A stretch of DNA of 64,000 bases from Echinicola soli (GTDB taxonomy: Bacteria > Bacteroidota > Bacteroidia > Cytophagales > Cyclobacteriaceae): contig NZ_CP041253.1 of NCBI RefSeq assembly GCF_006575665.1, forward strand, positions 4,439,001 to 4,503,000. Direction: 5' to 3'. The notes below the pieces were generated by a model. The model saw only the letters and a list, made by a program, of their open reading frames with translations. It ran no database searches and was not told the origin of the DNA. The translations under genes and the position numbers were made by a program. Positions 53,289 through 62,604 of this stretch are shown piece after piece (the first letter of the stretch is position 1; each line of letters starts with the position of its first letter).

Positions 53289-53745
53289 CTGGTCGATGGG
53301 CTAAAGGAAAATTGCTCCAATAAATACCTTGGTCAATAAAGCTCCCATACCATTTTGTCATGCTGACGACAGGAGAGATTTCTTACGGCGAATTTGCGTG
53401 AGATTCCTCCTGTCGTCGGAATGACAATCATAACAAGGTTGGATTTAGCCCAAAAACCGGGGATTACAAATCCCCTTTTAATGAGGGTTCCTGATTAGTG
53501 TTGACCAGATTAATCATTGGTTTTCATTGTCAAACATAATAACTGGTCTTTCCCTAGATGAAAGTTTGGACCAATTACTTTCAAACTCCTCCGGACTTTT
53601 GTTATAGCGAGAGCTGCAACCATGCATAATGAATTGTGCTGGTCTGCTCCGATCTACCCCACCTAACCTCCCCCGCCGCCGCGGGGAGGAACAAATCTCA
53701 ATACTCATATCTCACTACTTGATACTTGCATCCTAGCTCTATATT
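53289..53745. other. intergenic with dispersed repeats
   Basis: No gene. It contains the palindromic repeat at 53355-53427 and CTCACTACTTGATAC at 53711-53725 (also at 12627-12641). A 64-codon frame at 53514-53708 has no protein-like features. Confidence 0.55.
53355..53427. repeat. palindromic dispersed repeat
   Basis: Arms TTGTCATGCTGACGACAGGAG and CTCCTGTCGTCGGAATGACAA pair almost perfectly, giving a long hairpin. It holds the 14-mer TCGTCGGAATGACA shared with 34624-34637 and 60886-60899. Confidence 0.7.
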
Positions 53746-55503
53746 CTATTTTGATTGCTCCATCGCCACCACGGCTCCTAACAAATAAGCCATGGGGGCG
53801 TTCCAATTAATGGTGATTTCATTGCTGGCATAGCTGCAAACATGATCTACATAGGATTCATCAAAAACAGTAGAAGAATAGTCACAACCGTCCTGCTGGC
53901 CAGGGTTGGGGCCACCTACCAAGAGCCCCGGAACTGGCTCCTCGATACCATCAGCTTCTGAAATCCTATGATGCGGATACATGGGAGACTTGGCTCCAAA
54001 GCCGGTCACAAAGCAATATCCAGTAGCATTCCTGCCTAATAGATAATCTAGATTCGCCTTGGCTGCCTCTAAATAAGCCGGCTGCTTTTCAAAAAAAAAC
54101 AGTTGGATAAGCGCAACGCCTTGATTGGCGGCCACAGCGTTACTGCCCCACACAAAGTCCTTGGGATCCTTTCCCATCACCGATTGGAAAGAAGTCTCCT
54201 CCATCTGCGATACCCAATCATCACCGGTTGCTTTCAAGGTGGATTTTAAGGATGCTATCAATGGTTGCAATGCCTCATCTTCATGCCTTAACAGCGAATA
54301 ATATCCTAACCATGCTACATTACTCCAGCTCGGCACCGAAAAACTTGGGACAGAATCGACAGGGATTTTTTCCAAATAACGCTTTTCAAGAGTATTAAGG
54401 TAAAGCTCACATGCAGCCCAAATCCATTCGTCCTGCAAATTTCCATCGCCATAGGCTCCTGTCGTGATAGCTGGATCGTAGGTGTTATTAAGTTTCTCTT
54501 GGTCATAGGTAAGATCAGGATTTTCAGATGCCCATCTCCAGGCCGCTTCAGCTTGGGATTGCCATTTAACAGCCCTGTCTCCCAAGCCTTCCACATGTTT
54601 CATTACCCTGGCCGCCTGTGCCATGACCGCCGCAAAATCCAAGGTGGCAGCAGTGGATTTGCTCACTACATATCGCTTCGCCGTGGCATCCGCGGGTGTT
54701 ACCATTCCTTCAAATTTTGCTGTGGTCAGCTTATGATAAACCCCTCCGTCATGAGGATCCTGCATCTGCTCCATCCAGTCCAAATTCCACAATATCTCAT
54801 CCAAAATATCCGGAATGGCATTTTGGTTCTCGGGAATATCCCAGCTTTTCCGGTCAAAATAATCCGGAAAGTCTTCGTATAAGGACAACAGTGTGCCCAT
54901 TGAAATACCACTATTGACAATGTACTTGTTATAATCACCGGCATCATACCAACCTTTGGAAGCGGACAGGACTGTCTCCTCGGTCCTATTCCCACACACT
55001 GCAGAAGCATGCACATACACTTCATCATCCCAGTGTCCTGCTGCCCGTGCCCATTTCCCTGCTTGATCAGGTTTAAGCGCAGTAGATGCCCGCTGAAAAT
55101 AATATCCCTTCAGCACTGCTGTCAATACATCATCATAAACACCTTCGCGAATAACGACTGGATAAGATTTGCCCAATCCCTCAACGGTGATTTGGTAAAG
55201 CCCCGGTTGCTTAAGACTGCTGAAATCAGCGACCCAAACTTCTCTTTGGGGCACCTGATCCTGGCCTATTTTCACTAAGGAGCCTTCATACACTTCCTTC
55301 CCTGAAGGACTGGAAATCACCTTAAAAGCTGCTCCTTTTCCCACTTCCAAGACGATTGCCACTTTTTTACCGGACGGATAATGTCCCACTTGGTTTATTC
55401 GGATGGCTTCTGTCAACTCACCAGAAGACTCCTTCTCCTGACAGCCTCCCAGCAGAAGTGCCAAGCCAACATAAATTCGACACACATAACTAAAGGTTTT
55501 CAT
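53746..55503 (-). CDS. glycoside hydrolase family 9 lipoprotein (endoglucanase-like)
   Basis: A 585-residue surface or periplasmic lipoprotein (lipobox LLLGGC, C21). An N-terminal Ig-like cellulase domain (CelD_N, residues about 30-115: IRINQVGHYPSGKKVAIVLE) precedes the GH9 (alpha/alpha)6 barrel (about 125-580). The catalytic aspartates are in KGWYDAGDYNKYIVN near residue 188. The C-terminal GH9 signature is GRNATGYCFVTGFG, then PHHRISEADG and the acid glutamate in YASNEITINWNAPMAYLLG near 565. GH9 enzymes cut beta-1,4-glucans, mixed-linkage glucan or xyloglucan. It is the last gene of the PUL read from 64000 leftwards. Confidence 0.93.
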   Translation of the reverse strand: MKTFSYVCRIYVGLALLLGGCQEKESSGELTEAIRINQVGHYPSGKKVAIVLEVGKGAAFKVISSPSGKEVYEGSLVKIGQDQVPQREVWVADFSSLKQPGLYQITVEGLGKSYPVVIREGVYDDVLTAVLKGYYFQRASTALKPDQAGKWARAAGHWDDEVYVHASAVCGNRTEETVLSASKGWYDAGDYNKYIVNSGISMGTLLSLYEDFPDYFDRKSWDIPENQNAIPDILDEILWNLDWMEQMQDPHDGGVYHKLTTAKFEGMVTPADATAKRYVVSKSTAATLDFAAVMAQAARVMKHVEGLGDRAVKWQSQAEAAWRWASENPDLTYDQEKLNNTYDPAITTGAYGDGNLQDEWIWAACELYLNTLEKRYLEKIPVDSVPSFSVPSWSNVAWLGYYSLLRHEDEALQPLIASLKSTLKATGDDWVSQMEETSFQSVMGKDPKDFVWGSNAVAANQGVALIQLFFFEKQPAYLEAAKANLDYLLGRNATGYCFVTGFGAKSPMYPHHRISEADGIEEPVPGLLVGGPNPGQQDGCDYSSTVFDESYVDHVCSYASNEITINWNAPMAYLLGAVVAMEQSK

Positions 55504-55516
55504 AGGTTATTAGGTT

Positions 55517-58500
55517 TTAGGGAATATTTTTTTGAAATCTTAGCAGCGGCCGGTTATACACCCCGACCCACAGTTCTTCTCCCACCTGCAGGGCACTGCG
55601 TACATCTCCCTGGATATTGAAACCACTGGTTACTTGGTCGATGTACCGGTACTTCCCTTGCGAATCCGCAGCTAACAAGACACCATGATTGGCATCGGTA
55701 TCGCCCAACTTTATGCGTGTATGGTGGATATTTCCACCCAGCCAAAGCCGCTTACCTTCACTGTATGGTAGGCTGACTATACTGTACACCGGAGAAAACT
55801 GAGCCTGAACCGGCAGTGGTAGCAATTTAAATTTCCCAGATTCCACTTGTGAGAATAACATCGTCTCCAAAATCGTGGCTTGATAATTTTGTGCTCCTTC
55901 CAGTTCTTCTTCAGTAAAAACATCCTCGATTTTTGCCTCCGCATAACTAGCGTAATTATCAAACTCCGTACGCTTTTTACTGATTTGTTCAAACAACTCG
56001 TCCCGCGTGACATAAGGATAGGTCTCACCTTGGATGTAGAAGGACAGTATGGGATCCATGGCACCATTTCCATCAAAATCCTTAAACAACAATTCCGCAG
56101 GCTCCTCTTTGCTCGCTTTGATCTGGGAATTTAATCCAAGGTTACCGGCTACCAGTTCTGTTCGTCCATCACCATCCAAATCCTCCACCAACAGCGTATT
56201 CCAGAGACCGACGTATGATTGATCAAAATAATCACTCGTCACCCGCTTTATTTCTCCATCCATAAAATCAAATACCTCAATACCCATCCAGCGGCCCACG
56301 ACTACCAATTCCCCCGTTCCATCATTGTCCAGATCGGCCACCTTGGCATCCGTCACCAGGTGCAGTGGCGCAAAGGCCTTGGTCAACCCTTCAGGTGCCA
56401 ATGCAAATTTCCCTGTGCCATCGTTTTGGAGCAACTTGGAAGTGTAAGATTCAGGAAAGCGGCCCGGTACGACCGCTCCACCAATAAAAATATCCGGTGA
56501 TCCATCCTGATTATAATCCCACTCGACCACAGCGCCCGTACTTTCTTTTATTTGGGGCAAGGCCCCGGGAGCCAATGTGAAATGACCCATTCCATCATTC
56601 TCATATAACCGATCGGTCAGTAACGCTGCACCTGGTGACAAATCGTGGTAGCCACCACTGGCTAGGTATAAGTCTTGGTCACCATCACCATCCACATCCA
56701 AAAATAAGGCGGCAGCGTCCACTGCACCTTTTTCCTGTTCGAATGCAGATTGTTCCGTCGCTTGATATTCTTGACTCCCCACGGAGAGCAGCACACTGGC
56801 GGCCTGCCCTTTTCCTCCTCCAAAAAACACATCCTGCTTGCCATCATTATTGACATCGGCTTTGGCCATTACAGGCCCTAAAGTACTTTGTGGATTGATA
56901 AGCAAGGGCTGTCTTTTAAAATCATTGAACAGAACATCCTTGTGGGCGACCAGAGACGGTGCATCCATTTTTTCCCAGAGGGGAGCCGGTACTTTTTTAG
57001 GATCGACCACATCTTTTTTGGCATCTTTTTGCGTGAGGGACAGCCGCTGATTGGGTGAGACGGCTGTCAAAGTCTGACGGGAACCATCCCTCCACACCAC
57101 TTCCACCGAATCAACCTTTCCCACTGTCAATCCAAAAGTCAACACCGAACTCACGCTCGATTGATAACCTCGGAAGGGCATTTGCTCGAGCAGCTGCTGC
57201 TTATGGCCTTGGTAAATCGATACCTTCGCACCGATGCCAAGGGTATTGGTGCCATTTCCCGTTAAGGACACTTGCAACCACTGGTGGTTTGGACGCTCAT
57301 TTCTTTTGTTTTCGTATATAAAGGCCTCCAAATTCACGTTATTGACGACCAAATCCAAGTCTCCATCATTGTCCAGATCACCATAGGCCGCTCCATTGCT
57401 ATTGGAAAAATGGTCAATTCCCCAGGATTCGCCCTGATCGATAAATTGAAGGTTTCCTCCATTTCTAAAGATATAGTTCTTCACCTCGGAAGACGGCATC
57501 TGTTTGATCACTTTCAGGATATCTTCTTTGGCCATCGCTCCCACATTAAAAATAGAGCTGCGGTATTTGATAAAATCCAAGTTGGTGAAATCCCTCAAAA
57601 AGCCGTTGGTCACAAATAGATCCTTCCATCCATCCTGGTCAAAATCCACCCACAGTGGTGCCCAACTCCAGTCGGTATTGGAAATACCAGCCACCTGACC
57701 AATCTCGCTGAAAGTACCATCACCATTGTTCAGTTGCAGCATATTGCGCATGTACTGGTGGTAAAGTCCCACTTCATGAAACAGGTTAAAATGCTCATAG
57801 TTGTCCTGGGAGGATAACAGCTTCTGTCGTTTGTTTTGCTGGGGAAGCATATCCAGGCTTATCAGGTCCACCAAGCCATCATTGTTCACATCCGCAGCAT
57901 CACTGCCCATACTGTACAGACTGGTATGGCCCATCCTCTCCTGCAGCTCATCACGAAAAACTAGATCTTTCTGCTGGATGTACAAATAATCCGGAGCAGA
58001 ATAATCATTGCCAATAAAAACATCTGGCCGATGGTCATCATTGAAATCAGCAATACTCAAGCCCAGGCCATAAGAAAGCGGGCTTTCGTCCCATCCTGCC
58101 TCCTCAGTAATATCCTCAAACTTCCCATCCCTATTCTCCAGTAACTTGGAGCTGGAGTGTTTGTCCTTTTGCGCTAGGATGTACTCAAACGACATGGCAT
58201 CCAAATTACGGAACAAGTCGGCATTATGATTGAGCAAAACAGCATCCAGATCGCCGTCTCCTTCAAGATCAAAAAACGCTGCCGAAGTGGTAAATGCCGG
58301 ATCATCCAATCCGTAAGCCGCAGCCTCTTCCTTAAAATATGGAATTCCCTTCTCGTCGGCTCCTTGGTTGATGAAAAGTTGGTTTCGTCTGCTATCCGTC
58401 GCCAGTTCGCCACTGTAGCAAACATAAATATCCAACCATCCGTCTCCATTGATATCCACCATGCACACTCCCGTAGCCCAGGCATGTGGTCTACCGGCTA

Positions 58501-58843
58501 CATTGGCTGCCAAGGTGATGTCTCGGAACTGCATTCCGCCCTTGTTGAGGTACAGTTTATTGTCCACCATATTTCCAGAGAAGTAAATATCCTCCAAACC
58601 GTCATTATTGACATCGCCCAAAGCCACCCCACCGCCATTATAAAAATACTGGTACCTAAAAACATTCGCCTCTGGGGTTTCTGTAATGGTATTCCGAAAG
58701 ACCACACCGCTCTGTTCATGGTCAAGCAGTAAAAAAAGCGGGTCTGCTGCCGAACCTTCGGTTTTTTCATCATCATACGAACAAGACATCATTCCCGTCG
58801 TCATGACTATCAAAAGAAAGGTGTAGGTGGTAAATTTCGTCAT
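55517..58843 (-). CDS. VCBS/FG-GAP repeat and ASPIC/UnbV-domain lipoprotein
   Basis: An 1108-residue surface lipoprotein (lipobox TGMMSC, C21) built mainly of FG-GAP/VCBS propeller repeats with calcium motifs DxDGDGxxD/DVNNDGxxD (for example GDVNNDGLEDIYFSGN, DINGDGWLDIYVCY, DLDNDGDLDLVV). The ASPIC/UnbV domain is about residues 525-605 (NHQWLQVSLTGNGTNTLGIGAKV to VEVVWRDGSRQTL). A second set of repeats follows, ending in YNRPLLRF. Such proteins are common in Bacteroidota PULs beside SusCD and are thought to bind or process glycans; no catalytic role is known. It starts 523 bases after the SGBP stop and ends 13 bases before the GH9 start. Confidence 0.92.
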   Translation of the reverse strand: MTKFTTYTFLLIVMTTGMMSCSYDDEKTEGSAADPLFLLLDHEQSGVVFRNTITETPEANVFRYQYFYNGGGVALGDVNNDGLEDIYFSGNMVDNKLYLNKGGMQFRDITLAANVAGRPHAWATGVCMVDINGDGWLDIYVCYSGELATDSRRNQLFINQGADEKGIPYFKEEAAAYGLDDPAFTTSAAFFDLEGDGDLDAVLLNHNADLFRNLDAMSFEYILAQKDKHSSSKLLENRDGKFEDITEEAGWDESPLSYGLGLSIADFNDDHRPDVFIGNDYSAPDYLYIQQKDLVFRDELQERMGHTSLYSMGSDAADVNNDGLVDLISLDMLPQQNKRQKLLSSQDNYEHFNLFHEVGLYHQYMRNMLQLNNGDGTFSEIGQVAGISNTDWSWAPLWVDFDQDGWKDLFVTNGFLRDFTNLDFIKYRSSIFNVGAMAKEDILKVIKQMPSSEVKNYIFRNGGNLQFIDQGESWGIDHFSNSNGAAYGDLDNDGDLDLVVNNVNLEAFIYENKRNERPNHQWLQVSLTGNGTNTLGIGAKVSIYQGHKQQLLEQMPFRGYQSSVSSVLTFGLTVGKVDSVEVVWRDGSRQTLTAVSPNQRLSLTQKDAKKDVVDPKKVPAPLWEKMDAPSLVAHKDVLFNDFKRQPLLINPQSTLGPVMAKADVNNDGKQDVFFGGGKGQAASVLLSVGSQEYQATEQSAFEQEKGAVDAAALFLDVDGDGDQDLYLASGGYHDLSPGAALLTDRLYENDGMGHFTLAPGALPQIKESTGAVVEWDYNQDGSPDIFIGGAVVPGRFPESYTSKLLQNDGTGKFALAPEGLTKAFAPLHLVTDAKVADLDNDGTGELVVVGRWMGIEVFDFMDGEIKRVTSDYFDQSYVGLWNTLLVEDLDGDGRTELVAGNLGLNSQIKASKEEPAELLFKDFDGNGAMDPILSFYIQGETYPYVTRDELFEQISKKRTEFDNYASYAEAKIEDVFTEEELEGAQNYQATILETMLFSQVESGKFKLLPLPVQAQFSPVYSIVSLPYSEGKRLWLGGNIHHTRIKLGDTDANHGVLLAADSQGKYRYIDQVTSGFNIQGDVRSALQVGEELWVGVYNRPLLRFQKNIP

Positions 58844-59366
58844 TTTGGGTGTTGTTATATTTTTTGATTATGCCTGAATTACCAGCACTATAATTTCTCA
58901 CAGGTTTCCCGGATAACCACACATAAATGCTGAAATTTTTATCTACATCCTTTCACCATGAGGTCTTGGGCTCTAATATTCTTCTTGTTGGTTACGACAG
59001 GTGGTATGCACAGGTATTTCGAAAATGAAGCTTTCACCTCACTTATTTGAGCTAAAAGTTCAAAGCCAGCCGCACTAGCGCACAGCCCTCAGTACAGCAT
59101 GGCAGCAACCAGGAACCGCTTTGATCACCCCCTAGCCCCCTAAAGGGAAATTTGCAATACTGTTCGACAGCAATGAACTGAGGCCGAGACTCAGCACAAC
59201 CCAGGTTCCTGAGCGTAGCCGAAGGACACCTATCTAACCGCCACGGCGAATGGGGATTTTATCTCAAGTCTCAATACTCAAACCTAACCACTACACTAAA
59301 ACTCGAAGCGGCAAACTACCGCTTCGAGAGTCAAAACCATAATCCAAAATTACGTCTTTACTGGCT
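58844..59366. other. intergenic with dispersed repeats inside PUL
   Basis: No gene. It contains CCCCCTAAAGGG at 59137-59148, related to the 46232-46282 element, and the hairpin at 59302-59332. This separates the susCD/SGBP unit from the VCBS/GH9 unit. Confidence 0.5.
59302..59332 (-). terminator. hairpin after SGBP gene
   Basis: A perfect 10-bp stem CTCGAAGCGG/CCGCTTCGAG (59302-59311, 59319-59328), followed on the minus strand by TTTTAG. Likely ends the SusC-SusD-SGBP transcript. Confidence 0.65.
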
Positions 59367-60662
59367 TTATTCTTCTGCCCTCACCACACGGACATTGTCA
59401 ATGCCCATGACTACTGGAATACTTTCACTTGAATTGCTGTTCTGAACGACCAATCTTAGTTCAGTCAGCCCATCCCCATTTCCACTGATAAATTCCGCAT
59501 AGTCGGCAATTCGCTTATTATCAAAAGACAGCTGGCTAAGGTTACCTGACAGCGTGTACCACTTTCCGTCAGTAGAAGAGATAAAATCACTGATCGGAAC
59601 ATTCATGGAGTAAAATTCCCATCCGTCATCTGACTGGTTTCGGATTTTACTTCCCCAGGCCACCTGCAGGATCAGGTCATCGATGGGGCTATCTGTATTA
59701 ATGACCATTTCCATTCTTAATTCAAATTTTCCCAAGGGAGTACTTGGTGCATATCGATCTTCAGGCGTAGTCGGAAATATATTCACCCCACCCCAATTGG
59801 CAAAGTTCATCACCTTATCATTACTCCAACCATAAGAAGGCGGCAAATCCATATCGATCGCTCCGAAGTTACCATCAATGCCCTCAATGCCGCCTATGGA
59901 CGGCACGATCATATTGCCGGAAATTCCCCAGCCCCAGTTCCAGGGCCATTCGAGAGCACCGTTGGTATCAAAGTCCGCCACCATGCCATCGCCATCATAA
60001 ATCTGGGTTCTTCTGTTGGTCGCCGAAGCGCCACTTTGGGTGACCACCGTAACGGAATTGCCTTCGCCAAAATCCAATCCGTCAGGAACGGTCACCGTAA
60101 GTCTGCTCCCTGTGCTGTTGGTGCTGAATCCGTCTGTCACATAGACATCCTCCCCAGGGAAATACACCGTATCGATAAAATAGTAATACCGTCCGAACAG
60201 CGTCAGCTGATCTCCGGGCTTCACGTATTCGTTGGCCACACGGCTGATCTGTGGGGCGGGTGGCAAGGTCTGAAAGGGAATCGACGCTTCCCCGCCTTTA
60301 GTGACCAGCCGAAGCATATTGGGCACATCAGGATTGGTCGCCACCGTTGGCACGCTGTCCGTGATGGTCACGATGACATTTTCATTGGTGACATAGGCGG
60401 GATTTACCCCTACCGGATAGTCATTCAGGTAAACCTGCTGGGTAGTCCCCAGGTTCTTCCCCATGATCGCCAAGGTACTGCCCAAAGTGGCTCGACTAAA
60501 GGCACTATCTGCTGTAGTCGGATCCGTATAGCGCACACGCTCGATCGAGGGCATGCCGGTCACTTCGTCCTCGTCTTCCTGGCAAGCCAACGAACACAGT
60601 GCCATCGCAAGGATCAGTGCACTGCTGAGGAGATTGAATTTATTTATATGATTATTTTTCAT
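59367..60662 (-). CDS. surface glycan-binding protein, IPT/TIG and SGBP-B-type domains
   Basis: A 431-residue surface lipoprotein (lipobox LCSLAC, C27, followed by the acidic export signal QEDEDE). Two or three IPT/TIG Ig-like domains (residues about 38-235: RATLGSTLAIMGKNLGTTQQVYLNDYPV; YVKPGDQLTLFGRYYYFIDTVYFPG) lead to a C-terminal domain rich in tryptophan. That domain begins DFDTNGALEWPWNWGWGIS and ends VVMGIDNVRVV, and resembles the glycan-binding module of SGBP-B xyloglucan binders. In such proteins the C-terminal domain holds the polysaccharide. It follows SusD by 258 bases with a repeat between. Confidence 0.9.
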   Translation of the reverse strand: MKNNHINKFNLLSSALILAMALCSLACQEDEDEVTGMPSIERVRYTDPTTADSAFSRATLGSTLAIMGKNLGTTQQVYLNDYPVGVNPAYVTNENVIVTITDSVPTVATNPDVPNMLRLVTKGGEASIPFQTLPPAPQISRVANEYVKPGDQLTLFGRYYYFIDTVYFPGEDVYVTDGFSTNSTGSRLTVTVPDGLDFGEGNSVTVVTQSGASATNRRTQIYDGDGMVADFDTNGALEWPWNWGWGISGNMIVPSIGGIEGIDGNFGAIDMDLPPSYGWSNDKVMNFANWGGVNIFPTTPEDRYAPSTPLGKFELRMEMVINTDSPIDDLILQVAWGSKIRNQSDDGWEFYSMNVPISDFISSTDGKWYTLSGNLSQLSFDNKRIADYAEFISGNGDGLTELRLVVQNSNSSESIPVVMGIDNVRVVRAEE

Positions 60663-60920
60663 TGGTTACTGAGTTATTGGTTACTGGGTTTAATTATCTT
60701 AAAAACGTGAGTTCGACTATGAAATCAATACCTTTCGTCATTGCCCCATCGGGATGCGAGTGGCAATCTCCTTTTTGAACAAAAGATTGCTTCGCTCCAC
60801 TATCGTTCCGCTCGCAACGTTTCTTTCCGTTCATTGCAAGCCCTTTTTTAGAATGGCTTGAACTCAGGTCATAAAACTCCTTCTTTCGTCGGAATGACAG
60901 CTCACCATCTATTAAACACC
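60663..60920. repeat. intergenic repeats between SusD and SGBP
   Basis: No gene. 60867-60900 carries the third copy of the 14-mer TCGTCGGAATGACA (60886-60899). Confidence 0.5.
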
Positions 60921-62585
60921 TTATTCTCCTGAGCTAAAGTCATAAGGTACCGGTGGCTTCCTTAGGTTCGGTGCTTTGGAAAGTTCCACCGATGGAATTG
61001 GCAGATGGAAATTGCTGGAGTTTACATCAAAGTACCTTGGACTGGTATCGTCTTCTGGAATCTCCACTTCCCACATTCTTGGATCTGGAATCTGATCCGG
61101 ATAAATCCTGAAGGTACCCCGGTCTTGATTGCTCAGCAAGTCATAAGTGCGCTGTGGGTCGTAGTAGTGAAGCCGTGTAAACTCATACCACGCCTGGCCT
61201 TCCATGGCAAATTCCAAAATCCGCTCATTGAAGATATCCTCCCAGGTGATGGAGGTCTTGGTACTCACCCCTGCCCTTTCACGTACCATGTTATAATAGG
61301 TCAGAGCTTCGGCAGGATCCGTCTCCAGCATTGCTTCGGCATAGATCAAATAAACATCCGAGAGCCGTAAAATGTAGGTATTGATTTCAGTTCCTTGTTG
61401 CACGACTTTTCCGTCATTGTCCTCAGGTCTGCCGACCACGTATTTCTTCACCCAAGCTCTGGTGCCATAAGGCTGACCGGCATCTTCGCTGGGAGCGGGT
61501 ACGCGTAACTCTTGTGCAGAACCACCTGCAGGTACTTGGGTGATATAATCGTAATGATCGCCAGGCAACATAAAGGTGGCTTTTCTACGCTCGTCAAACA
61601 CCCAATCATCATACAGGTCCAGCACCCATTTGGAGCCGCCAATATCTCCTCCCCAGCCATCCGAAAAACCAGTAATTTCGGAACCGTAGGCCAAGAATGC
61701 CTGCACGGAATTTTGAGCACCCCAAGCATTGAGGTTACCCGCATTGTAAGTCCACTGAAGAGCCGCCAGGGTTTCTTGGTTATTGTTATTGGCTGTCTTG
61801 AACAGGTCTTCATACTCATCCATAAGGCTTGCACCGCTGTTATCAATTACACGCTTTGCGAAGTAAGCGGCACTGTCCAGATCATCTTGGTTTCGACTCC
61901 CGGAAACACCCGCTCTCGTAAGGTACATTTTGGCCAACATGCCTTCGGCACTCCACTTGTTCAGCCTGCCCTCCTGCACCGAACTTTCGGGTAAATTGTC
62001 CACAGCATAGCGAAAATCCTTAATGATAAACTGCCAAACCGATTCTACCGTATTCCGTGCAATGGTCGTATCCTGTAGCAGCGTTGTGTTATTGGTTATG
62101 ATCGGCACAGGCCCCCAGTTTTGCACCAAGTAATAATATGCCAGCCCGCGCATAAACTTTCCTTCTGCTATGCCATGCCGCTTAATCCGGTCGGACACCT
62201 CTTCTCCCGAATATTGTACCACATTATTGATAAGCGTATTGGATTGGCCTACGACATTGTAAAATGATCGCCAAGAGGCACCATTTTCCGGTGTTTCGCC
62301 AGTGGTATTGAAGCGTACATTTTCCAGTTGATAGGAACCAGAAGTTAGGATTCCTCCACGGGCATCTCCGATCCCATGGGAAGCTTTGTCGTTATAGGAA
62401 AACCATACAATATTATAAAGGGGTGCCGTTCCGGCCAATACCTGTTCGTCATTTTGATAAAAATTGGCATCCACGATTGCATCCAACGGCGGTCGCTCCA
62501 AAAACTCTTCTCCACAGCTCCATAAGCCTACAGTGAGGGTCAGTCCACTCACCAGTACCATGGCTTTTTGAATATATTTTTTCAT
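60921..62585 (-). CDS. SusD/RagB-family nutrient-binding outer-membrane lipoprotein
   Basis: A 554-residue surface lipoprotein starting at the ATG at 62585 (a second ATG at 62597 adds MRTV). The lipobox is TVGLWSC (C24), followed by GEEFLERPPLDAI. The SusD N-terminal TPR-like scaffold is seen around RGLAYYYLVQNWGPVPIITNN and LNKWSAEGMLAKMYLTRAG. The C-terminal region has YLIYAEAMLETDPAEALTYYNMVRERAGV, then FNERILEFAMEGQAWYEFTRL. It caps the SusC channel encoded just upstream (about 20 bases) and helps capture oligosaccharides from the GH9/SGBP system. Confidence 0.95.
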   Translation of the reverse strand: MKKYIQKAMVLVSGLTLTVGLWSCGEEFLERPPLDAIVDANFYQNDEQVLAGTAPLYNIVWFSYNDKASHGIGDARGGILTSGSYQLENVRFNTTGETPENGASWRSFYNVVGQSNTLINNVVQYSGEEVSDRIKRHGIAEGKFMRGLAYYYLVQNWGPVPIITNNTTLLQDTTIARNTVESVWQFIIKDFRYAVDNLPESSVQEGRLNKWSAEGMLAKMYLTRAGVSGSRNQDDLDSAAYFAKRVIDNSGASLMDEYEDLFKTANNNNQETLAALQWTYNAGNLNAWGAQNSVQAFLAYGSEITGFSDGWGGDIGGSKWVLDLYDDWVFDERRKATFMLPGDHYDYITQVPAGGSAQELRVPAPSEDAGQPYGTRAWVKKYVVGRPEDNDGKVVQQGTEINTYILRLSDVYLIYAEAMLETDPAEALTYYNMVRERAGVSTKTSITWEDIFNERILEFAMEGQAWYEFTRLHYYDPQRTYDLLSNQDRGTFRIYPDQIPDPRMWEVEIPEDDTSPRYFDVNSSNFHLPIPSVELSKAPNLRKPPVPYDFSSGE

Positions 62586-62604
62586 GACTGTTCTCATTTT
62601 TAAA

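Noticed and set aside
53514..53708. 64-codon open frame between the aldo/keto reductase and GH9 genes
   Set aside because: Lies among dispersed repeats, with no recognisable motif or ribosome site.
60036..60710. 224-codon open frame on the plus strand
   Set aside because: Antisense to the SGBP gene.
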